A stretch of 64,000 nt of DNA, taken from contig CAVSKV010000004.1 in NCBI GenBank assembly GCA_963728785.1, forward strand, positions 310,001 to 374,000, read 5' to 3'. The notes below the pieces were generated by a model. It was not told the origin of the DNA. It searched no databases and worked only from the letters and a program-made list of their open reading frames with translations. The DNA is from JAGWRI01 sp963728785 (GTDB lineage Bacteria; Gemmatimonadota; Gemmatimonadetes; Gemmatimonadales; Gemmatimonadaceae). Of this stretch, positions 19,172-27,952 are shown in pieces. How positions within the stretch are numbered: position 1 is the stretch's first letter; each line of letters starts with the position of its first letter. The translations under genes and the position numbers were made by a program.

Positions 19172-19813
19172 ATGGGACTTGGTGACACCGTCAGGGACTG
19201 GGCGGGGCGCAGACTCACGGCCTTCCAGACTTCGCGCCACGTGGTCCACGGAATGCCGGTCGTCGTGGTCAACACGCGCCCAGACATCGCCACTGATCAG
19301 GTGATCGCCCGGCTCGATCGTGTGCTCACGTTGATTGCCAGAGCTACGCCCCACTACTACCGCCACCTGGCGCGCGATGTCGCGTTCATCCGCGTTCAGC
19401 GGTATGCCTGTCGCGGCGCGTACTTTCCGGGCGACCGCTCCTGTTTGGTAGAACTTACCTTCGTGGTCAATCCAGAATTCTCCGACGCCCAGGTAGCGGC
19501 ATCGATGGTCCATGAAGCCATGCACGCGCGGTTGCATCGCCTCGGGCTGGCGCATCCGGTGGAGGAGCGCGCTCGAGAGGAACGGTTCTGCCGCCGAGCC
19601 GAGATCGAATTCGGGCTCGCCGTGCCGGATGGCGCGCCCGTGGTCGAGCGGGCGCTCGCCGCGTTACGGATGGCGGATGAGGAAGTTGCGCCCATCGTTG
19701 ATCCGCGGCTGGCGGCGGAACGTATCGACCGGGCCGACATGGAAGCGACGAACGTGCCGGCGTGGCTGAAGCGGGCAATTGCCCGCCGGCATGGGTGGAA
19801 CCTGGATGAATAG
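19172..19813 (+). CDS. Zincin-like conserved protein (HEAMH motif)
   Basis: The 213-residue product has no signal peptide. It carries HEAMH at 114-118, a match to the HExxH zinc site of zincin peptidases. This is followed by a Glu-rich helix (~130-146, EERAREERFCRRAEIEFG) that could supply a third ligand. The N-terminal half contains an extended strand region with two cysteines (C80, C91). The C-terminal part is helical. I do not recognise a named family. A cytoplasmic metalloprotease or a metal-binding structural protein are both possible. The ATG follows GGAGGCGG. Confidence 0.6.
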   Translation: MGLGDTVRDWAGRRLTAFQTSRHVVHGMPVVVVNTRPDIATDQVIARLDRVLTLIARATPHYYRHLARDVAFIRVQRYACRGAYFPGDRSCLVELTFVVNPEFSDAQVAASMVHEAMHARLHRLGLAHPVEERAREERFCRRAEIEFGLAVPDGAPVVERALAALRMADEEVAPIVDPRLAAERIDRADMEATNVPAWLKRAIARRHGWNLDE

Positions 19814-19880
19814 TTCCGCTGAGGTGGCGTGGCCGCTGGCCGACGCGGGGTAGGGAAGCGCCCGGCTGGCTTCGCTCGCG

Positions 19881-19905
19881 GGCCGGGAGTATGATAGGAG
19901 CGCCG
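19881..19905 (+). promoter_or_regulatory. Recurrent TATGAT element, copy 2
   Basis: GGGCCGGGAG, then TATGAT (19890-19895), then AGGAGCGCC. It matches copy 1 with two mismatches over about 24 bases. It lies 80 bases before the ATG of the membrane protein gene at 19976, a suitable place for a -10 element. Confidence 0.45.
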
Positions 19906-19975
19906 AAGCAGAGCTGCCGGCGATTGGTTCGGTGGCTCCGCGTCCCGCTCGCGAAATCAGCTGGAGGAGGAAGCC

Positions 19976-20737
19976 ATGGACATCTCTGGACCGGTCGGTT
20001 CGCAGAATCCGGTCGCACCGCGCCGCTCGCTGGGATCGGCCGCTGGAAGGATCTTGATGCACGTCGGGTTCCTGGTGATCGCCGTCGGCTGTCTCGCGGC
20101 GTACGAGCACTTCAGCGCCGAAGGCCAGTCGGGCGCAGCGCTCACGAGCGTGGTGGCGGCCGCTGGCTTCGCCTTCGCGCCGCTACGCGACCTGATCCGC
20201 GTGGCGTTCGGGATCGAGGGCAAGGCGCTGCACCTTGTGCACGGTGTTGGCGGTCTGGCGCTCGTCGCCCTGCCGCTTGGCGGCGTCGTGTCCGGCGCAC
20301 CGGTGCTGACACATGCAGCGCTGGCACCGTTCGCGATCATGGGGGCCGCGCAGGCGGTCATGCACCAGGACCACCCGCGCAACGCCCAGCAGCCCGCGGC
20401 GTTGCAACGCTTCGCGTCGAGCCTGCCGGAGGTCGCGCAGTTTGCCAACTCCAAGAACCTCGCCTCACCCCAGAACGCGGCGCAGGCGGTCGCGGTCCTT
20501 TCCGACATCCTCGCCAAGGCCCAGGCGCTTGGTGAGACCGAGCTGGCGGCCGATCCCGGCTTCCAGGGCGCGCTCAGCCAGGTGTCGACGAGGTTCGGGG
20601 CGAACCTGGGGCTGGACGCCGTGAATCTCACGCTGGCCAAGCTCGCGGCGAACCCCGCCACCGCAAGCGCCGTCCCGAAGCTGCGTGAGCAACTGGCATC
20701 GGCGCGCAAGGCGATCGCGGGCGCCAAGACTCCCTAG
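19976..20737 (+). CDS. Membrane protein with helical tail, unknown
   Basis: The product is 253 residues; the ATG follows GGAGGAGGAAG. Three or four hydrophobic segments occupy ~27-125 (ILMHVGFLVIAVGCLAAYE; VGGLALVALPLGGVV; AALAPFAIMGAAQAVMHQ). The remaining half is a soluble Ala-rich helical domain with a coiled character. HQDHPRN marks the boundary. No family is recognised. An inner-membrane location with the tail in the cytoplasm is likely. Confidence 0.6.
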   Translation: MDISGPVGSQNPVAPRRSLGSAAGRILMHVGFLVIAVGCLAAYEHFSAEGQSGAALTSVVAAAGFAFAPLRDLIRVAFGIEGKALHLVHGVGGLALVALPLGGVVSGAPVLTHAALAPFAIMGAAQAVMHQDHPRNAQQPAALQRFASSLPEVAQFANSKNLASPQNAAQAVAVLSDILAKAQALGETELAADPGFQGALSQVSTRFGANLGLDAVNLTLAKLAANPATASAVPKLREQLASARKAIAGAKTP

Positions 20738-20797
20738 CCGGGTGTGGAGTGGCTCCGCGACGCATGAGAACCGCGGTCCACGCACTGGAGCGCGAAG

Positions 20798-21160
20798 ATG
20801 GTAGAGAAGATCCCCAACCTCCCGGACAACGTCCTCGGCATTACTGCCAAGGGGACGGTCACCGCCAACGACTACGAGTCGGTCATCATTCCAGCCGTGG
20901 AGGCGATGTTCTCGCGGCTCGGCAAGGTCCGATTCCTCTATCACCTCGGCGAGGAATTCACCGAACTGGAAGCGGGCGCCATGTGGGATGACGCGAAATT
21001 GGGCATGAAGCATCTCACGGGCTGGGAGCGCGTGGCCGTTGTCACCGACGTCGAGTGGATCCGGGCCGCCATGGGCATCTGGGGCATCATGATGCCAGGC
21101 CATGTCCGCGCGTTTCACAACCGAGAACTCGCCGAGGCGTCGCGGTGGATCAGCGAGTAG
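20798..21160 (+). CDS. STAS/SpoIIAA-like protein
   Basis: The product is 120 residues. The sequence fits the SpoIIAA-like (STAS/SEC14-type) family: an N-terminal strand with GITAKGTVTANDYESVIIPA, then FLYHLGEEFTELEAGAMWDD, then the ERVAVVTDVEWIR strand-loop and a Phe-His-Asn end. Known members bind nucleotide or lipid and are of unclear role. The protein is cytoplasmic. It follows the membrane protein gene by 60 bases on the same strand. Confidence 0.8.
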   Translation: MVEKIPNLPDNVLGITAKGTVTANDYESVIIPAVEAMFSRLGKVRFLYHLGEEFTELEAGAMWDDAKLGMKHLTGWERVAVVTDVEWIRAAMGIWGIMMPGHVRAFHNRELAEASRWISE

Positions 21161-21207
21161 CGCCCTCGCGGCATAGCGGAACTCGACTTCGCACTCGGAT
21201 CGCCGTC

Positions 21208-21918
21208 ATGTTCGGATGCGTCGCCGTCATCTCGCCCGGAGCCGGCGGCTCGGAACGGGGACTCGCGTATCTGGGCAAAGGAATGGCTTCGCTGGGCTAT
21301 CTGGCGCTCCTCGTCGGCCACCAGGAAAGCGGGCTGCGAGCGATCCGGCAGCATATGCGCGGCAGCGGGCTGAGCGACGGGCTGTCGCAATTGATCACCG
21401 ATCCCCAAGCGTATGGCGGAAGGTTCATTGACATTGCCGCGGCCAAGCAGTGGGCCGGGGCGCACTGCCGTGCGACCGAGTCCATCTTGCTCGGCCACTC
21501 CATGGGCGCGGCGACGGTGATGATCGAAGCGGGCGCGAAGAACAAGCTCCGCGTGAGCGGATTGGACGACTTTGACATCTATGTGGCGCTCTCTCCGCAG
21601 GGAGTGGGCTCGATCTTTCCGAACGACGCCTGGCGTGAGATCTCGAGCCCCGTGCTGATGATGACCGGCACGCGGGACGAAGAGCTGGGCGGCCTTTCAT
21701 GGAAGACACGCACGGAGCCGTACCAGCACATGCCGCCGGGGTGCAAATGGTTGGGCGTGGTGGATGGCGGCACCCACATGGACTTTGGGGGGAGCGGCAC
21801 GTCGCAAGAGCCGGAGAAGCTCACGATGCAGACCATTCAGGCGTTTCTGCGCGCCATCCACCAACATGACTGCCGACCGCCGCAGGGGCCGGCGGGGATG
21901 ACGCTTCAGGGCAAATAA
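21208..21918 (+). CDS. Alpha/beta hydrolase, N-terminally short
   Basis: The product is 236 residues from ATG 21208. An early SPGAGGSERGL gives the oxyanion-type loop, LLGHSMGAATV holds the nucleophile Ser in GHSMG, SPVLMMTGTRDEE supplies the acid, and GGTHMDFGG holds the His. The family is usually secreted and carries about 40-60 more residues in front; here only ten residues precede the first strand and no signal is present. The frame is open further upstream, but only through the 3' end of the STAS gene. The truncated start may reflect a deletion at the 5' end. Confidence 0.7.
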   Translation: MFGCVAVISPGAGGSERGLAYLGKGMASLGYLALLVGHQESGLRAIRQHMRGSGLSDGLSQLITDPQAYGGRFIDIAAAKQWAGAHCRATESILLGHSMGAATVMIEAGAKNKLRVSGLDDFDIYVALSPQGVGSIFPNDAWREISSPVLMMTGTRDEELGGLSWKTRTEPYQHMPPGCKWLGVVDGGTHMDFGGSGTSQEPEKLTMQTIQAFLRAIHQHDCRPPQGPAGMTLQGK

Positions 21919-22038
21919 GGCGAGCCGGGCAGAGCGCGCCGCCACGGCCTCTGAGCCCCGGCGGCCTTGTCCGTCAACGTCGTCGCCACCAAGATCTTCC
22001 GGAACACCGACAACACTCCTTCAGGCTGAGCCCCACCC

Positions 22039-22605
22039 ATGGCCCGCATCATCATGTGGAACGTGATCTCCATCGATGGGCGGTTCGAAGGCCCATCGAA
22101 GTGGGACCTCCGCTGGCACCACCTCATACTCGATGACGAGTTCGAGCGCTTCGCCATCGACCAGTTGCATTCGGCGGAAGGACTGCTGTTCGGACGCGTG
22201 ACGTATGGAGGCATGGCCGCCCACTGGCCGACCGCAACGGGAGAGGTGGCCGACCTCATGAACGCCGTCCCGAAGCTGGTGTTCACGCATGGCCTGGCAG
22301 TGCCCGCGTGGAACAACACGACGATCGTCCGGGGCGATGCGGCCGGGGCGGTGCGGCGGTTGAAGCTGGAGCGAACGGGCAACTGGTTCGTGTTCGGCAG
22401 CGCGAACCTGTCGGCTACATTCATCGAGCAAGACCTGTTCGACGAGTACCGCATCCTTGTGGCACCGGTCATCCTCGGCGCCGGGACACCGCTGTTCGGG
22501 CCCGAGGTGAGCGGGCACACGTTACGACTCACCGACTCCAAACCGCTTGCGTCCGGCGGGGTGATACTCCGCTATGAATCGGCCCGGGATCGACCCGCCT
22601 CGTGA
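22039..22605 (+). CDS. RibD C-terminal/dihydrofolate reductase-like protein
   Basis: The product is 188 residues and matches the RibD C-terminal (DHFR-like) family. It opens with ARIIMWNVISIDGRFEG, has LLFGRVTYGGMAAHW for the NADPH-binding part, and ends with DEYRILVAPVILGAGTPLFG. Such stand-alone proteins reduce pyrimidines or unknown substrates with NADPH. It overlaps or abuts the MaoC gene, so the two are probably cotranscribed. Confidence 0.85.
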   Translation: MARIIMWNVISIDGRFEGPSKWDLRWHHLILDDEFERFAIDQLHSAEGLLFGRVTYGGMAAHWPTATGEVADLMNAVPKLVFTHGLAVPAWNNTTIVRGDAAGAVRRLKLERTGNWFVFGSANLSATFIEQDLFDEYRILVAPVILGAGTPLFGPEVSGHTLRLTDSKPLASGGVILRYESARDRPAS

Positions 22606-22619
22606 GGAAGAGAAGTCAC

Positions 22620-23060
22620 ATGAATACAGCCAATGAAGTTTGGCCCAATGGCATGCCCGCGCTCGGCCAGAAAGCGCGCCGATCACGCCTCGTCGCGGCC
22701 CGCGACATCGAACTGTTCACCGAGATCAGCGGCGACCGGAATCCCCTGCACTACGATGCAGAGGCGGCTCGCGCGACCCGTTTTGGCGGCATCGTCGTGC
22801 AGGGCGGGGTGACGAGTGCCATACTCAACGCGGTCGTGGCCGAGGACCTTCCTGGTCCGGGCACCGTGTTTCTTCAAGTCAACTGGAGCTTCAAGGCACC
22901 GGTTCGGCCCGGGGACACGATCACGGGCGAGGTGAGGGTCACCAACGTGCGCGAGGACAAACCAATCACGGAGCTCGAGACGCGCGTCCTTCTCGCTGAC
23001 GGCACCGTCGTGCTCGAAGGCACCGCCGTGTGCTACACGATGCCGCTGCCCCGCCGTTAG
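22620..23060 (+). CDS. MaoC-like (R)-hydratase/dehydratase
   Basis: The product is 146 residues from ATG 22620, with an AGGAAGAG stretch before it. A hotdog fold carries the hydratase motif: FTEISGDRNPLHYD provides the Asp and His of (R)-specific enoyl-CoA hydratases, and FGGIVVQGGVTSAIL follows. It would hydrate trans-2-enoyl-CoA or a related thioester in the cytoplasm. It starts 14 bases after the previous stop. Confidence 0.85.
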   Translation: MNTANEVWPNGMPALGQKARRSRLVAARDIELFTEISGDRNPLHYDAEAARATRFGGIVVQGGVTSAILNAVVAEDLPGPGTVFLQVNWSFKAPVRPGDTITGEVRVTNVREDKPITELETRVLLADGTVVLEGTAVCYTMPLPRR

Positions 23061-23147
23061 CAAATTGCGGGTCGGATCTGCGCGGATGTACCAGAGACAC
23101 TGACAGCAATCGCCGGGCACCGAGCGATACCCACTCAAGGAGGATTG

Positions 23148-25019
23148 ATGCGCTACGGCCCGTATCTGTTGGCGGCCATGGTCATTGCGGCCGGTGTTCC
23201 GGCCCAGAAGCCGGCGTCCTCACCGATCTTCGGCTATCAGGAAGTGATGATCCCGGTGCGCGACGGCGTGCATCTCCAGACCGTGATCCTGACTCCGGTG
23301 AACCAGCATGGGCCGCTTCCCATCCTTCTGCAACGCACCCCGTACGGAGTGCCCGACCGCGCGCCTGCGCAGATTCCGACGAACCTCAAGGAACTGGCGA
23401 AGGACGGCTACATCTTCGTGTTCCAGAACCTGCGCGGCCGATTCAAGTCCGAAGGGGTCTTCGCATTGAGCTCCCGTGTGGATCTCGGGGACTCCACGGC
23501 CACCAACGAGACGACCGACGCCTACGACACCATCGATTGGCTCGTGAAACACGTGCCGAACAACAGCGGACGGGTAGGCGAGTTCGGGGTGTCGTACGAC
23601 GGGCTGACGGCGGCCATGACGCTGCTGCATCCGCATCCCGCGCTGAAAGCGATCAGCGAGCAGGCGTCGCCCGTGGACCAGTGGATGAACGATGATATGC
23701 ATCGCTACGGCGCCCTGCGGGAGAGCTACGCCGTGGAGTACTCCGTGCTGGAACAATCGGACAAGAACAGCAACACACACTTCGCGTTCGACACATACGA
23801 CACGTACTCCTGGTACCTGGCTTTGGGCCCGCTCGCGAACGTCAACGACAACTATCTCCACGGAACGATTCCCTTCTGGAACGAAGTGGTGGCCCACCCG
23901 GATTACGATGACTTCTGGAAGGGAGAGGCCTGGGTGCGCCAGCTGCACGCCTCGACCGTGCCGAATCTGAACGTCGCCGGGTTCTTCGATCAGGAGGACC
24001 CGTGGGGGCCCTGGCAGATCTTCCGCCACGCGGCGGAGCACGATCCCGATCATACGAACTTCATGGTGGCCGGTCCCTGGTATCACGGAGAGTGGCAGTC
24101 GGCGCGGGGCGACAGCATTGGCCTGATAGCCCTGGGCGGGCACGAAACGGCGCGGGAATTCCGCGAGACCATCGAGGCGCCGTTCTTTCGCTACTACCTT
24201 CACGGTGAGGGCCAGAAGCCCGAGTGGCGCGTGACGACCTTCGAGTCCGGCTCGAATCGCTGGCGTACGTACGCCAGCTGGCCGCCCGTGGGCACGAAAT
24301 CCATGAATCTGTATCTCCATGCCGACGGCACGCTGTCGTTCGACGCGCCGGCGGACGATCGCGGGCCGGCGTATCGCGAGTACGTCTCCGATCCGGCCAA
24401 TCCGGTGCCGTATCGCCAGCGTCCCGTGTCGCCCACGTATCCGGGAGGCGATTGGCGGACGTGGGAGGTGGCCGATCAGCGCTTCGTGGACAACCGGCCG
24501 GACGTCCTGACCTATGTCAGCGCCCCGCTCGACCACGACCTTACGATCACCGGCCAGGTGGCGGCCGACCTGTTCGCCTCCACCTCCGGCACCGACGCCG
24601 ATTTCGTGGTGAAGCTGATTGACGTGTACCCCGAAAACGCGCAGCCCGATGCGTGGAATCCGGGCAGCGGTCCTGCGCCGGGTGCGTACGCGCGGTCTAT
24701 GAATGGCTACGAGCTGCCCGTTGCGATGGAGGTTCGCCGCGGCCGCTACAATGCGAGCTATGAACACGCCACGGCGCTGGTGCCGGACGTACCCGTCGAA
24801 TGGCAGATTCCGCTGCGTGACCGGGACCATGTGTTCCTCAAGGCGCATCGGCTGATGGTCCAGGTCCAATCCACCTGGTTCCCGGCGATCGACCGCAACC
24901 CGCAGCAGTTCGTGCCCAACATCTACCAGGCAACGGCGGGTGATTTCGTCAAGGCAACGCAGCGAGTGTACTGCTCACCGGCGCTGCCGTCGCATATCGT
25001 GCTGCCCATCGTGCCATAG
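23148..25019 (+). CDS. Secreted CocE/NonD hydrolase (S15-type)
   Basis: The product is 623 residues from ATG 23148, behind AAGGAGG; TTG 23145 is too close to the ribosome site. A short signal-like start ends at PAQK. The N-terminal alpha/beta-hydrolase part has the nucleophile in GVSYDG (S149), the acid region near GFFDQEDPWGPW, and GPWYHGEW with the likely His. The C-terminal jelly-roll (from ~430) has the LDHDLTITGQVAADLF motif of the CocE/X-Pro dipeptidyl-peptidase family. Members cleave acyl-amide or ester bonds, such as glutaryl-cephalosporins or cocaine; the substrate here is open. Confidence 0.87.
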   Translation: MRYGPYLLAAMVIAAGVPAQKPASSPIFGYQEVMIPVRDGVHLQTVILTPVNQHGPLPILLQRTPYGVPDRAPAQIPTNLKELAKDGYIFVFQNLRGRFKSEGVFALSSRVDLGDSTATNETTDAYDTIDWLVKHVPNNSGRVGEFGVSYDGLTAAMTLLHPHPALKAISEQASPVDQWMNDDMHRYGALRESYAVEYSVLEQSDKNSNTHFAFDTYDTYSWYLALGPLANVNDNYLHGTIPFWNEVVAHPDYDDFWKGEAWVRQLHASTVPNLNVAGFFDQEDPWGPWQIFRHAAEHDPDHTNFMVAGPWYHGEWQSARGDSIGLIALGGHETAREFRETIEAPFFRYYLHGEGQKPEWRVTTFESGSNRWRTYASWPPVGTKSMNLYLHADGTLSFDAPADDRGPAYREYVSDPANPVPYRQRPVSPTYPGGDWRTWEVADQRFVDNRPDVLTYVSAPLDHDLTITGQVAADLFASTSGTDADFVVKLIDVYPENAQPDAWNPGSGPAPGAYARSMNGYELPVAMEVRRGRYNASYEHATALVPDVPVEWQIPLRDRDHVFLKAHRLMVQVQSTWFPAIDRNPQQFVPNIYQATAGDFVKATQRVYCSPALPSHIVLPIVP

Positions 25020-25211
25020 GAGCGGCGGCAGCGCCGTGAGTGAGAACTGCGGCCGAAGCGGCAAGAGGGGCGTAAGGCGGTCTCCCTAGCGGGAGCCGCT
25101 CGGTCGAGCTACGTTCGCAGACTTCCCGCAGCCTCCTGCGGTGAACGACTCCGAGCGACTCGCGCTCGCGGTTACTCCAAGCTATCCCCCATAGCCTTGA
25201 GGAGTTGCCCC

Positions 25212-26054
25212 ATGAAAGCCACCCGTACCATGCTCGTGCTGTCGTCGTTGCTGTACGTCGGCCCCACGGCCGCCCTGGCTCAGAACCAGGCCCTGCCGAC
25301 CACACAGCCCGCGCTCCTCACCATCTATCGCGAGCAGGTGAAGCCTGGCCGCTCAGCAGACCACGAGCGCATAGAAGCCGGGTGGCCGGCGGCGTTCGCC
25401 AAGGGCAAGTCGCCGAACTATTACCTCGCGATGACGTCGCTCACGGGCGGGGACGAAGCCTGGTTCCTTGCCCCGTTCGCATCCAACGCGGTGGAGGCGG
25501 ACGAGATGAAGCTGGAAAGCTCCGACCCGGCTCTGGGCGCCGAGTTGGCCCGGTTGTCCAAGGCGGACGGTGAGGTGCTGACGGATCACGAGGTCATCAA
25601 AGCCGTGGCCCGGCCCGATCTCAGTCACGGTGCATTCCCCGACCTCAACAAGATGCGCTATTGGGAGATCACCACGTTCCGCGTACGGCCGGGGCACGAC
25701 GCCGATTTCGCAGCGACCGCGAAAGCGTACGGCGCAGCGAGCGACCGGGCGGCTCCCGGCGCCAGCTACCGCGTCTACCAGGTTACGGCAGGGATGCCCG
25801 AGCCCACGTACCTGGTATTCTCATCGGTCGCGGATTATGCGGCGTTCGACGCCATGGCAGCGGGTGGGCAGAAGACCATGCAGGCGCTCACCGCCGACGA
25901 GCAGGTCACCATGCAGAAGTTTTCGACCGAGGGCCTGATCAATTCGCAAACGAACCGGTTCGCGCTCAATCCCACGATGAGCTACGTGTCGGCGGAGACG
26001 CGGGCGACCGACCCGGCGTTCTGGATGCCCAAGCGGCCGGCGCGTAAGCCATAG
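25212..26054 (+). CDS. Secreted protein with two alpha/beta-barrel-like repeats
   Basis: The product is 280 residues; the ATG follows GAGGAG. A Sec signal ends ALAQ. Two repeats follow, each opening with a strand of the form LTIYREQVKPGRSADHERI (~40) and WEITTFRVRPGHDADFAAT (~150) and ending with a strand carrying 'LAMTSL' or 'YLVFSS'. This resembles the dimeric alpha/beta barrel (NIPSNAP/antibiotic monooxygenase) fold, duplicated in one chain. There are no haem-type ligands, so no activity is proposed. The 190-base gap on its left has a GGCGGTCTCCC/GGGAGCCGC hairpin and no gene. Confidence 0.6.
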   Translation: MKATRTMLVLSSLLYVGPTAALAQNQALPTTQPALLTIYREQVKPGRSADHERIEAGWPAAFAKGKSPNYYLAMTSLTGGDEAWFLAPFASNAVEADEMKLESSDPALGAELARLSKADGEVLTDHEVIKAVARPDLSHGAFPDLNKMRYWEITTFRVRPGHDADFAATAKAYGAASDRAAPGASYRVYQVTAGMPEPTYLVFSSVADYAAFDAMAAGGQKTMQALTADEQVTMQKFSTEGLINSQTNRFALNPTMSYVSAETRATDPAFWMPKRPARKP

Positions 26055-26079
26055 GGAACGCGACGCGACGGAACGGGAT

Positions 26080-26108
26080 GGGCCGCGTCGCTATGGGTGG
26101 CGCGGCCC
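26080..26108 (+). terminator. Hairpin after the barrel protein gene
   Basis: GGGCCGCG and CGCGGCCC pair over a 13-base loop. A short T-run (TTTT) follows about ten bases later, so termination efficiency is uncertain. Confidence 0.35.
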
Positions 26109-26227
26109 ACCTCGCCGTTTTCCGTGCGGAGCGATGAATCCGCGAGCGCATGCGCGTTCGTGTCGCGCGCGCCAGTGCTGGATGGTTCCCGGCAAGCTTG
26201 TTTCGATTTCCCATTCAAGGAGAACGT

Positions 26228-26704
26228 ATGCGAAAGATCTGGATGCCAGGCGTGTTGGCGGTGATGATGGCGTCGGCCGCGTTGGCGCGGCCGGCCCAGG
26301 GGCAGGGAGCGGCGTCCACTGCGGTGGACGAAGCCAAGGCGGTCATCAACAGCGCGATCAGCGACTTCAATACCAGCAGCCTCGAAGCATATGAAAAGTT
26401 GTACGCCCCAGACCTGCAGTCATTCACGGGGGTGGGTGGAGCCCTGCGGATTGATGGAAGGGAAGCCTGGGTATCGTGGATCAAAGGTGCGAAGCAACTC
26501 TTTCTTTCGTCGACGTTCGAGCCCCGCGATCTGGTATACCAGAGCTACAACAACGACGTCGTCGTGGCCAACGGATACTTCGTCTTCACCACCGTGGCCA
26601 AGAACGGCGACGTGACGACGCAAACGGGTCGCAGCTCCACCGTGCTCGTGAAAGTCGGCGGAACCTGGCTGATTGCCAACCAGCACTATTCGCCGATGTT
26701 CTGA
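26228..26704 (+). CDS. Secreted NTF2-like protein
   Basis: The product is 158 residues; the ATG follows AAGGAG. A Sec signal ends PAQGQ. The mature part is NTF2-like, with VINSAISDFNTSSLEAYEKLY at its head, then DGREAWVSWI, and STVLVKVGGTWLIANQHYS as its last strands. It is a distant relative of the protein at 17420. The ligand is unknown. Confidence 0.7.
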   Translation: MRKIWMPGVLAVMMASAALARPAQGQGAASTAVDEAKAVINSAISDFNTSSLEAYEKLYAPDLQSFTGVGGALRIDGREAWVSWIKGAKQLFLSSTFEPRDLVYQSYNNDVVVANGYFVFTTVAKNGDVTTQTGRSSTVLVKVGGTWLIANQHYSPMF

Positions 26705-27067
26705 CGTTCCTCGTCGAAATGTCTGCTTGAAACATGATGACGCTTCCTGCCGTGGCTGTTGTCGCTGATGTTGCGTGCGGCGACGGTTCCGGTGGGGGGG
26801 GCGGACCACCGGTAGGGCTGGATCGAGAGACGGCGATACGGGCCGGGCCGGCGGACCCCCTTCTATAAGAAGGGCGCGTCGTAGCGTGCAGCTGGCCGGG
26901 GAGGCAATGACGCGATAGCGGGCCTGCGAGGGCATGCGCCTTGCCAAGTCCCACAGGCCTGAATCAATTTGACGCCCATTGAATAGATGGTGCCGACACG
27001 TCATTCCGCCCTCAGAAGATGCTTTCACCGGCTGCGGCACTCTCCTTGACTGGCCCGATCGGTGTAA
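26705..27067. other. Intergenic region with a 17-base palindrome
   Basis: 363 bases hold no gene I can support. At 26858-26874 a perfect inverted repeat CCCTTCT-ATA-AGAAGGG stands alone, with TATAAG at its centre as seen on the + strand. It could be an operator placed over a -10 element. The glycosyltransferase gene begins 200 bases downstream. Confidence 0.4.
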
Positions 27068-27850
27068 ATGCTGATGACCTCCCCCCGCGTCTCCATCCTG
27101 ATTCCTGCGAGGAACGCCGGTCGCTTCCTGCGCCCCGCGGTCCTCAGTGCGTTCGCGGACGGTGTCGACGGCATTGAGGTGGTCGTGGTTGACGACGGCT
27201 CGACCGACGACAGCATTGCCGAGATCTCCGAACTGCCGGTGCGTGTCGTCTCCGGTCCGGCGCGCGGCGAAGCCGCGGCACGCAACGCCGGTGTGCGCGC
27301 TACAGCCGGGCGCTTCGTGACCTTCCTCGATGCCGACGACCTGCTCATCCCGGCGAGCCTCGCGCCGCGCATCGCGCTCCTGGAGCGCGAACCGAAGGTG
27401 CCGGCGGTGGGCGGCCTTCCGTCCCGCCTCATCGACGACGACGGGGCCCTCGTGGCAGAGGTCTTCGTGCGGATGGCTGACTCGCTGAGGTTTCCGCTGA
27501 ACCTCGACATGGCGTTCTATCGCTCGGGGGGGTTCTTCCCCGTGTCGTGTGCGCTCTATGTCTACCGCCGCGAGACTTTCGACACAGTCGGCGCCTACGA
27601 CGAGACTCTGGCCGGCGCGCCGGATGCTGACTTCCACTTCCGCCTCCTCGCGCGGGCCGCGATCCCGGTATTGCGTGTGCCGGTCTTCCACCGCCGGCTG
27701 CACGGGGCGAACCTCTCGCTGGGCGCGCCGGGTGCGGGAGCGCTGAACTTCCGCCCCGAGATGGTCGAAGCGATCCGGCTCGTCAACCGGCGGCACGGCG
27801 TGGGGGCGGCCGAAATCATCCCGTGGGAGAGCGAGTACCTGGCCTGCTAG
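27068..27850 (+). CDS. Family 2 glycosyltransferase
   Basis: The product is 260 residues from ATG 27068, or two fewer from 27074. It shows the GT-A fold of family 2: VSILIPARNAGRFL, VVVDDGSTDDS and FVTFLDADD, the last holding the DxD metal site near residue 92. The family transfers a sugar from a nucleotide donor. The C-terminal part has FDTVGAYDETLAGAPDADF, where a catalytic acid is usual. It lies alone, so the acceptor polymer is unknown. No membrane helix is present. Confidence 0.88.
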   Translation: MLMTSPRVSILIPARNAGRFLRPAVLSAFADGVDGIEVVVVDDGSTDDSIAEISELPVRVVSGPARGEAAARNAGVRATAGRFVTFLDADDLLIPASLAPRIALLEREPKVPAVGGLPSRLIDDDGALVAEVFVRMADSLRFPLNLDMAFYRSGGFFPVSCALYVYRRETFDTVGAYDETLAGAPDADFHFRLLARAAIPVLRVPVFHRRLHGANLSLGAPGAGALNFRPEMVEAIRLVNRRHGVGAAEIIPWESEYLAC

Positions 27851-27952
27851 GCCGATTTCCGCTGGCTCTTGACGAAGCGCCATGGCCGATAGATGTTATG
27901 GCGCCCATAGATACTTCACCCCCCCCCAAACACTCTTGCGTAGGAGGCCTAG

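Noticed and set aside
23220..24869. Open frame of 549 codons antisense to the CocE/NonD gene
   Set aside because: No start signal or motif; the sense frame has a full catalytic set.
26420..27883. Open frame of 487 codons antisense to the NTF2-like and GT2 genes
   Set aside because: It crosses two real genes and a gap, with no recognisable domain.
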